This document shows positions 39,459 through 44,781 of a DNA stretch of 44,781 bases, one piece after another. Origin of the DNA: JBECKQ01 sp040235375. GTDB lineage: Bacteria; Planctomycetota; Phycisphaerae; UBA1845. The notes below the pieces were generated by a model. That model was given only the letters and a program-made list of their open reading frames with translations, did no database searches and was not told the DNA's origin. The position numbers and the translations under genes were made by a program. The stretch lies in contig JBECKQ010000062.1 of assembly GCA_040235375.1 (NCBI GenBank), positions 1 to 44,781 of the forward strand, written 5' to 3'. Every line of letters begins with the position of its first letter. Position 1 is the first letter of the stretch.

Positions 39459-41348
39459 TTATCCCTCGCAGGATGGAAGAGTCAGGCGAAACCGGGCACC
39501 GCTCTCGCGACCAGTGGCCAGTAACTGCACGTCGCCGCCGAGCCGGCGCGCCCAGCTTCTCGATAGTGCCAGCCCCAGCCCGATCCCGCCAGTGGCGGAA
39601 GCCGGGTCCGCGCTGCCGCGTTGATATGGCCTGAAAATCCGCGAGTGCAGGTGCGGCGGGACGCCGGGGCCCTGGTCAATAACGTCGATCCAAATCTGAC
39701 CGTTGGATTGCCCCGCTTTGAGCGTGACATCGGCAACACCGTCTTTCTTGCCGTACTTGCAGGCGTTGTCCACGAGATTGCTCAGGATTTGCACCACGAA
39801 CTGTTGATCCGTCAGCAGGCTCTGACCGGCCGCCTGCCCATTGTCGATCCGCAGGATCGCTCCCCCCTCCTCGCACCGCGGGCCGCAGCTTTCCTTCACC
39901 TTCGCGAGCACGTCACCGACGGCGGTCTTGCTGCGGGTAATCGGTACGGCCTTGTTTTCCACCCGGGAATACTCCAGCACGCCGGTCACCAGGTTCGCCA
40001 ACCGGCGCGACTCCCGGTTCAGTGTGTTCAGGTATTCCTGCCGGCTTTCCTCGCTGACCAGACCCTGGGCGAGCATGTCTGTATACAGGCGGAACGTCGT
40101 CAGCGGAGTGCGCAGCTCATGCGTCACGGCGTAGGCAAACTGCGACCGCCGCTCCGACAGCGTGATCAGTGAACGAATGCCCAGCCCCAGCGCCGCGAGC
40201 AGAAGGATCGTCGCCAACCAGCCGATCAGCAGAAATGTGTGCGTCGTGTCCCAACCAGCCACTGCCACCTCGCGCACTTCGTGCGTGACCAGCCGGGCCG
40301 GAATGATGCTGAGCACGTTGTCGTCCGAAGGCACCGGCGCCGTATCGAGAATCTCGATCTCCGCGTTGGGAAAAAGATGCGCCGCTCGACTCTGCAACTC
40401 GTGACTGAACTTCGGCCAGTCGACGAGGAATCCTTGCAGGACAATCTCGCCGTCGACGTCGACGGATCGCAGGAACGCGAGGTCGGCACTCGGCCGGCCG
40501 ACGAGCTTGATCCAGACGGGCACCATCTTCTCGTAGAGAATGCCTACCTCGGACAACTCCTCGGGCGGGGTCGCGTCATCAACGAGCGATTCGTCGAGCC
40601 GCTCGGGCGAATGGATGTTCGCCACGGCGAGCTGCTGCGGTGCGCAAGCCTCCGCGGGCGTGTTGACTGATTGCACCTGCGAGGCATTCCGCCGGCGGAC
40701 GTCATAATCACTGGGGGTTGTACCGGACGCGTCAGCAACGAGGGCGCCGCTGGCAGTCTCTCCTGGGGGGGTGGGATAATCCGTCAGTTCGGCGGATGCC
40801 GCCGCGGCCGCCTCGTACTTGCGTACGAGGTCCTCGACGCTCACGCTCTGCTCCAGGGCGGCGAGGGTGGCGGCATACGGGGTCCTGTCCCACGTGTCGT
40901 ACTCTTCAAAACCGGGCCACAGCCGGGCCTCCTCCGGGATCAACTGCGGTGAGCGGTAGCCGCTGCGGGGCGAGGCCTGGAAGTGCAGCAGGATCCAGTC
41001 CTGCCGGGGCGGAGCCAGCAGCAGGGGCGATGGCTGAATCACCGCGCCGGGCATCAGCAGCTCGCCTGTCGCCAGGCGGACCTCTTCCGTATCGGGGAAA
41101 TAGAAGGGGGCGTAATGGTGGTAGTCGCGCTGAAACTCGCTGAAGAGCATCGGATTCGCCCAGTTCTCCATCTGGTACATCGCCAGACGCAGGCGATTAT
41201 GACGCTCTCGCAGCGCGGTCGAACGGCGCTCGGCCTGACGGAGTCGCAGAGAAGCGACCGTCGCCCACGTGAGCGCGCCGATCACCAGGAGAAGGATGGC
41301 GCCGTAGATGATGTACGCCAGCCGGGCGCTTCGCGAACTGAGACTCAT
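39459..41348 (-). CDS. Sensor histidine kinase
   Basis: 629 residues. One membrane helix near 10-31 (LAYIIYGAILLLVIGALTWA), then a ~340-residue extracytoplasmic sensor region with no domain I recognise, then a second helix near 373-395 (LIGWLATILLLAALGLGI). No obvious HAMP domain separates it from the dimerisation domain, where the phospho-His is H410 in HELRTPLTTF. The ATP domain has N box NLVDNACKYG, G1 DQGPGVP and G2 GGIGLGLALS. Its ATG overlaps the stop of the response-regulator gene (41345-41348). Family knowledge: it senses a signal outside the cytoplasm and phosphorylates its partner regulator. The large Ala/Pro-rich middle of the sensor (about 180-250) may be flexible. The signal is unknown. 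Confidence 0.93.
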   Translation of the reverse strand: MSLSSRSARLAYIIYGAILLLVIGALTWATVASLRLRQAERRSTALRERHNRLRLAMYQMENWANPMLFSEFQRDYHHYAPFYFPDTEEVRLATGELLMPGAVIQPSPLLLAPPRQDWILLHFQASPRSGYRSPQLIPEEARLWPGFEEYDTWDRTPYAATLAALEQSVSVEDLVRKYEAAAAASAELTDYPTPPGETASGALVADASGTTPSDYDVRRRNASQVQSVNTPAEACAPQQLAVANIHSPERLDESLVDDATPPEELSEVGILYEKMVPVWIKLVGRPSADLAFLRSVDVDGEIVLQGFLVDWPKFSHELQSRAAHLFPNAEIEILDTAPVPSDDNVLSIIPARLVTHEVREVAVAGWDTTHTFLLIGWLATILLLAALGLGIRSLITLSERRSQFAYAVTHELRTPLTTFRLYTDMLAQGLVSEESRQEYLNTLNRESRRLANLVTGVLEYSRVENKAVPITRSKTAVGDVLAKVKESCGPRCEEGGAILRIDNGQAAGQSLLTDQQFVVQILSNLVDNACKYGKKDGVADVTLKAGQSNGQIWIDVIDQGPGVPPHLHSRIFRPYQRGSADPASATGGIGLGLALSRSWARRLGGDVQLLATGRESGARFRLTLPSCEG

Positions 41349-42085
41349 TTCTCGACGACTCCGCTGCCTTGGCGGATCGAATCGGCGACGTCAGGACCCA
41401 GCATGTACCCGCGGCCGCGCACGGTCGAGATCCACTCGATGTTTTCGGTACCCGCTCCGCTGAGCTTGCTGCGCAACCGCGTGACGTGCATGTCGACGGC
41501 CCGTGTGTCGGAGGCGTCGGCCATAATGCCCCATACGCGCGCCAGCAGCTCCTCGCGCGTGATCACCCGTCCGGCGTTCGACGCGAGGTACTCGAATATG
41601 CCGGCTTCCATCTCCGACAGCGATCGGCGCTCTCCGTCGGCGAACGTGATTTCGCGGCGCTGAAAGTCCACCAGCGTCTCGCCGATCTGTATACGCCGCA
41701 CGGCGGTGGGGCGTTCCGCCGAACGCCGCAGCACAGCCTCGACCCGGGCGAGCAACTCCCTGGCGGAGAACGGCTTGACAACGTAGTCGTCGGCGCCGGA
41801 CTTCAGTCCACGGACGCGGTCGGTCTCTTCGCCTCTCGCCGTAAGAATGATGATCGGCAGCGTCGGGTGGGAATTGCGGATTTCTCGCAGCACGTCCATG
41901 CCGTCCATCTTGGGCAGCATCAGATCGAGTAACACGAGCAGAACGCCTGGCTCTCTTGCCAGCTCTACGCCTGCTTCACCGTCCGCCGCCTCGATTGCCG
42001 TGTAGCCCCCTGCTCGCAGCACGTCACAGAGACCGCGCCGAATCGCCGGCTCATCCTCGATCACCGCGATTTTTCGCTCTTTCAT
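41345..42085 (-). CDS. OmpR/PhoB-family response regulator
   Basis: 246 residues from ATG 42085, with AGGAG 8 bases upstream. The receiver has the acidic pair EDE (residues 10-12), phospho-acceptor D54 in LLDLMLPKMDG, Thr in IILTARG and Lys in YVVKPFS. The C-terminal winged helix is visible in RSLSEMEAGIFEYLASNAGR, DTRAVDMHVTRLRSKL and WISTVRGRGYML. Family knowledge: phosphorylated dimers bind half-sites 10-11 bp apart. Just such a site (42248-42265) lies upstream of its own promoter, and an identical one lies before the rhodanese operon. It is translationally coupled to its kinase. Confidence 0.96.
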   Translation of the reverse strand: MKERKIAVIEDEPAIRRGLCDVLRAGGYTAIEAADGEAGVELAREPGVLLVLLDLMLPKMDGMDVLREIRNSHPTLPIIILTARGEETDRVRGLKSGADDYVVKPFSARELLARVEAVLRRSAERPTAVRRIQIGETLVDFQRREITFADGERRSLSEMEAGIFEYLASNAGRVITREELLARVWGIMADASDTRAVDMHVTRLRSKLSGAGTENIEWISTVRGRGYMLGPDVADSIRQGSGVVEK

Positions 42086-42219
42086 GCGGCATCTCCTGGC
42101 CAGACCGGCCCAGCCAATGTTGTAGTCCACAACCAGATGATATCCGCCGGGCAGGCCCCGTTCGACAGGATTTTGTTACAGGACCGAATGAGGGACGACG
42201 CCCATGCGGGCAAACCCAG

Positions 42220-42225
42220 ATTTTA
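42220..42225 (-). promoter_or_regulatory. -10 element of the response-regulator promoter
   Basis: The minus strand reads TAAAAT, 5 of 6 to consensus. The -35 position 17 bases upstream (42243-42248, CGATTT-like) is poor. That combination is typical of activator-dependent promoters; the GTTAC repeat covers about -35 to -52. Confidence 0.5.
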
Positions 42226-42247
42226 CCTGTCTTAGCTCACGTAAATC

Positions 42248-42265
42248 GTAACCCAGCAGTAACTT
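42248..42265 (-). promoter_or_regulatory. 18-bp GTTAC-repeat site, copy 2, upstream of the response regulator
   Basis: The minus strand reads AAGTTACTGCTGGGTTAC, identical to the plus strand at 35657-35674. GTTAC half-sites start at 42263 and 42252, 11 bp apart. The site abuts the poor -35 of the response-regulator promoter. Confidence 0.6.
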
Positions 42266-42293
42266 AGAGGCGACGACTTATCCCTGGTCCTGG

Positions 42294-42305
42294 GCACAAT
42301 TGTGC
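42294..42305. repeat. 12-bp perfect palindrome
   Basis: GCACAATTGTGC lies between the end of the VanZ-family gene and the response-regulator promoter. It could be a site for a dimeric regulator; no gene start is directly adjacent. Confidence 0.35.
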
Positions 42306-42329
42306 TTACGCGGCCGGCAGGGGGGTCGT

Positions 42330-42779
42330 TCAGCGGGCGCCACCGGTGGTTTCCAGATTGAGAGTGCCGGGGGAGTTTGCGCGCGACCATGGCCGGACGA
42401 TGAGCATTAACGTGATCACGCCGGCCACGTCGGCGAGCCAGTCGGTGATGTCCGCGTCTCGATGGGTCAGCGGCTGGAGAATCTCATCAAGCGCGGCGAC
42501 AACCGCAAAGATGCTCATCCACGTCACGGCCCAGCGAAGGCCGGTATAGCCGACACGCGCCCGCCGGGAGAGATAGCAGCCGGCGGCGAGCAGGAAGTAA
42601 GCCGTGTAGTGGGCGATCGTGCCCCGTTTGGTCAGGTGGATGGGGACGCGGGGGAGCTTGGGCGAGTGGGTCAGGCAAACGAGGATCGCCCAATATCCGA
42701 TCCATGCAGTTGTGATGGCCCTGGCGTGGCGCCGTAATCGTTCGTATGAGAAGATGCTTTCAGCCACCGTGGCCCTCAT
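42330..42779 (-). CDS. VanZ-family membrane protein
   Basis: 149 residues with about four membrane segments. The family's pattern is visible: TKRGTIAHYTAYFLLAAGCY in helix 2, then DEILQPLTHRDADITDWLAD, holding the conserved D-E-x-x-Q and R-D-x-x-D residues, and a last helix VAGVITLMLIV. Family knowledge: VanZ gives low-level teicoplanin resistance in some enterococci, but most family members are of unknown function. The ATG at 42779 lies inside the end of the ParA-like gene (20-base overlap), so the two are coupled. No resistance role should be assumed. Confidence 0.82.
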   Translation of the reverse strand: MRATVAESIFSYERLRRHARAITTAWIGYWAILVCLTHSPKLPRVPIHLTKRGTIAHYTAYFLLAAGCYLSRRARVGYTGLRWAVTWMSIFAVVAALDEILQPLTHRDADITDWLADVAGVITLMLIVRPWSRANSPGTLNLETTGGAR

Positions 42780-43893
42780 GAGCGGGCGTCAGCTCGCTCT
42801 GGTCGTCTTCGTACTCGATCGAGATGATTGTGGGCCTCTCCTCTTGGGTCAAGTCGCGTCGCGCGGGGGCCGTGGCATTGGTCTCGGCCTCGGCGGGCCC
42901 TTCGCTCTGGATGGGTGATTCTTCCTCTGCCTGGGCGTTTTCCGGCTCGTCTGGGGCACTTGTTGCCGGCTCGAACGGCACGTCGGAAGGCTCCGCGCTA
43001 TCGACGGCCGCGGCTGGTTCATCAATGGTCGCTTCAATCTCCTCACTCTCGGCGGGCTCGGGACGATGCACGGCGGTCTCGCGAACTACGCTGGGCACGT
43101 CGATGCTCTCCACGCCCAGCAGCTCCGCCGCCAGCGCCGCGTAATCCTGCACGCCGTTGCAGCGCGGCGCGTAGTCGAAGATCGTCTGCCCGTGGCTGGG
43201 GCATTCCGCCAGCTTGACGTTCCGGCGGATCACCGTGTCGAACAGCCGGGCCTCGGACCAGGGATCACCGTTGCCGCGGGAAGATTCGAGGAACGCGCCC
43301 AAGTCTCCGGCCACCTCCGCCGCCAGCCTGGTCCCGGACTCGTACATGCAGAAGATTACGCCGGTGACGGCAAGCTCCGGGTTGATCCGCGCCTTGATCA
43401 GGCGGACCGACTCGAGCAGCTTGCCCATACCCTGCAGCGCGAGAAAGTGTGCCTGCATGGGGATCAGCACTTCGGACATGGCCACGAGGCCGTTGATCGT
43501 CAGCACGCCGAGCGACGGCGGGCAGTCCACGAGGATGAAGTCGTATTGGCGGTCCAGCGCCTGGATCGCCTCGCGCAGGATCACTTCGCGGCCGACCACG
43601 CTGACCAGTTCCATCTCCGCCGCGGCGAGGTCGATGTGCGACGGCACGAGCCGCAGGTTCTCGCCGACGTCCACCGCGGCCTGCTCGATAGGTGTACGAT
43701 CGGTGAGCACGTCGTAGATGCTCGGCTTGTCGGCATCGGGCTCGATGCCGAAGTGCATGGTGAGATGGGCCTGCGGATCGAGGTCGATCAACAGGACCGA
43801 CCTGCCGGCGAACGTCAGGGCGGCGCCGACGTTGCAGCATGTCGTCGTCTTGCCGACTCCGCCTTTCTGATTGATGACGGCGATTTTTCGCAT
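42760..43893 (-). CDS. parA: ParA/Soj-family ATPase with acidic C-terminal tail
   Basis: 377 residues; AAAGGAGG lies 4 bases before the ATG. The deviant Walker A is QKGGVGKTT (residues 9-17). LIDLDPQAHLT and ILVDCPPSLGVLTIN supply the other nucleotide motifs, and the fold ends near GVQDYAALAAELLGVESID. This ~265-residue core is the normal length. It is followed by ~110 residues rich in Glu, Pro, Ala and Ser, ending HEGHGG, which is unusual for the family. Family knowledge: ParA dimers bind DNA with ATP and move cargo with ParB, or position other structures. No parB gene or parS site (TGTTTCACGTGAAACA) is visible here, so chromosome segregation is not assured. It is coupled to the VanZ-family gene. 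Confidence 0.92.
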   Translation of the reverse strand: MRKIAVINQKGGVGKTTTCCNVGAALTFAGRSVLLIDLDPQAHLTMHFGIEPDADKPSIYDVLTDRTPIEQAAVDVGENLRLVPSHIDLAAAEMELVSVVGREVILREAIQALDRQYDFILVDCPPSLGVLTINGLVAMSEVLIPMQAHFLALQGMGKLLESVRLIKARINPELAVTGVIFCMYESGTRLAAEVAGDLGAFLESSRGNGDPWSEARLFDTVIRRNVKLAECPSHGQTIFDYAPRCNGVQDYAALAAELLGVESIDVPSVVRETAVHRPEPAESEEIEATIDEPAAAVDSAEPSDVPFEPATSAPDEPENAQAEEESPIQSEGPAEAETNATAPARRDLTQEERPTIISIEYEDDQSELTPAHEGHGG

Positions 43894-44262
43894 CGGTCCT
43901 CCTTTACCGACCAGGCGGAGTTGGAGTGCCAGCCAGCGCCGGCTGCTTCCTTGCGACGGCCGCAGCGCCGAGGCTCAGTATAACCGCGGTATCGTGGGAA
44001 GGTAGAGGGTTTTCCGCGGAGGCAGCCCGTTTCCGCAGGATTCGAGGGGTAAACGGGCCTTGCCTGTGACTTTTCAAGCCTCACGGCCGGAGCGCCTGCG
44101 CAGTTTTCAGTGTGCAGTCTGACTACGCGAGGGTAAGGGCAATTGTGCGTCGATCGTATGCGTGAAACCCTTCCCTAACCCCTCCCTGCGAGAGAGGGGG
44201 GTAGCCCCATGCGTCCCGAGGCGTTTATTCCTCCCGCCGGCCGCCAGCGTGCCGCGACTCGA
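43894..44262. other. Intergenic region between ilvC and the ParA-like gene
   Basis: About 370 bases. TATACT on the minus strand (43982-43977) is a possible -10 for the ParA-like gene but lacks a good -35. Copy C of the dispersed hairpin lies at 44164-44205, close to the ilvC stop. No gene is visible. Confidence 0.45.
44164..44205. repeat. Dispersed GC-rich hairpin repeat, copy C
   Basis: GAAACCCTTCCC at the left and CCCCTCCCTGCGAGAGAGGG then GGGTAG on the right. It shares most positions with copy B (4628-4668) and lies about 60 bases past the ilvC stop. Confidence 0.5.
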
Positions 44263-44781
44263 TCAATCCTCTTGCTCGTCGCCGGCCTCGAGCCACGGCA
44301 TCGCCTTCCGCAATCGCCGGCCGACCGCTTCGAGTGGGTGCGCCGCTTCCGCCGCTTGCAGACGCGCCGCCAGCGGCCCGCCGGCCTTCGCGTCCGCTTC
44401 CAGCTCTTTCGCGAACTGGCCGGACTGGATTTCCGCCAGGATTTTCCGCATGGCGGCTCGGGCCTCCTCGCCGATGACGCGCGGCCCGCGGGTCAGCCCG
44501 CCGAACCTGGCCGCCGTGCTGATCCCCGCACGCATCCCGGCGATGCCGCGTTCGTGGATCAGATCGACGATCAGCTTCACCTCGTGAACGCATTCGAAGT
44601 ACGCCATCTGCTCGTCGAAGCCAGCCGCCGCCAGCGTCTCGTACGCCGCGCGGATCAGTTCGACGAGGCCGCCGCACAGCACCGCCTGCTCGCCGAACAG
44701 GTCGGCCTCGCACTCCTGCTGAAACGTGGTCTCGAAGATGGCGGTGGGCGCCGCACCGATGGCGAGGGCATACGCCCGGGC
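44263..44781 (-). CDS. ilvC: Ketol-acid reductoisomerase, C-terminal part (5' end outside window)
   Basis: The minus-strand frame is open from the window edge to the stop at 44263, giving 172 residues. It begins ARAYALAIGAAPTAIFETTF and continues QQECEADLFGEQAVLCGGLV, the metal-binding E-x-x-x-D-L-F-G-E region of the knotted C-terminal domain. MAYFECVHEVKLIVDLIHER holds further conserved Glu residues, and the final helix region ends LEAGDEQED. Family knowledge: with NADPH and Mg it converts acetolactate or acetohydroxybutyrate in valine, isoleucine and leucine synthesis. The N-terminal NADPH domain is not in the window, so the class cannot be completed. The next gene on this strand is the ParA-like ATPase, after a 370-base gap. 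Confidence 0.95.
   Translation of the reverse strand, partial: ARAYALAIGAAPTAIFETTFQQECEADLFGEQAVLCGGLVELIRAAYETLAAAGFDEQMAYFECVHEVKLIVDLIHERGIAGMRAGISTAARFGGLTRGPRVIGEEARAAMRKILAEIQSGQFAKELEADAKAGGPLAARLQAAEAAHPLEAVGRRLRKAMPWLEAGDEQED

Noticed and set aside
42330..42779. Glycopeptide-resistance role for the VanZ-family gene
   Set aside because: No other van gene is near, and most VanZ-family proteins have unrelated or unknown functions.

Overview
This 44.8 kb window is GC-rich bacterial chromosome with no mobile element, CRISPR array or rRNA/tRNA gene that I can see. Several features suggest a member of the Planctomycetota, perhaps near Phycisphaerae: two proteins with PEP-CTERM sorting tails, a TIGR03790-like protein with a dockerin-like end, many lipoproteins, a glycine-rich beta-helix lipoprotein, a COG4324-type aminopeptidase, a rhodanese-DoxX pair, and GC-rich hairpin repeats between genes. 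The lineage is an inference from gene content; no marker RNA gene is present.

Layout. At the left edge is a minus-strand Na+/H+ antiporter that runs out of the window (1-1679). It is divergent from a glycine-rich lipoprotein (1981-3537), followed by a tiny minus-strand lipoprotein (3868-4125). A plus-strand series follows: smc, an M28 peptidase lipoprotein and a YbgC-type thioesterase (4748-10669), closed by a hairpin with a T-run. Next come purA, uppS and a lipoprotein-type SAM hydrolase (10810-13882). The region 13.9-18.4 kb looks like an exosortase-linked surface module: a TIGR03790-like protein with dockerin-type repeats and two PEP-CTERM proteins, with candidate structured RNAs in the gaps. 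Then come a lipocalin (minus), an RND/MMPL exporter (plus), and the minus-strand series pheS-pheT-esterase/PKD lipoprotein. A short-chain dehydrogenase (plus) faces the minus-strand series Ser/Thr kinase-tkt-tal.

From 31.3 to 32.3 kb is the largest gene-free stretch. After it, on the minus strand, are an HU-like protein, the COG4324 aminopeptidase lipoprotein, and a translationally coupled rhodanese-DoxX pair. An EF-G-like GTPase (plus) and a plus-strand pair of a very acidic and an Arg-rich small protein follow. The last part is minus-strand: a two-component system (PhoB/OmpR-type regulator plus histidine kinase), a ParA-like ATPase overlapping a VanZ-family gene, and the C-terminal part of ilvC at the right edge.

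The most interesting signal is regulatory. An 18-bp sequence made of two GTTAC half-sites 11 bp apart occurs exactly twice, in opposite orientation: just upstream of the response-regulator gene, and upstream of the rhodanese-DoxX operon. The half-site spacing and its place next to a good -10 but poor -35 are what a PhoB/OmpR-type activator site looks like. I therefore propose that the local two-component system regulates itself and the rhodanese-DoxX locus. Other leads are a promoter-to-terminator candidate RNA before the first PEP-CTERM gene, a lipoprotein form of a normally cytoplasmic SAM hydrolase, and an adjacent acidic/basic gene pair.
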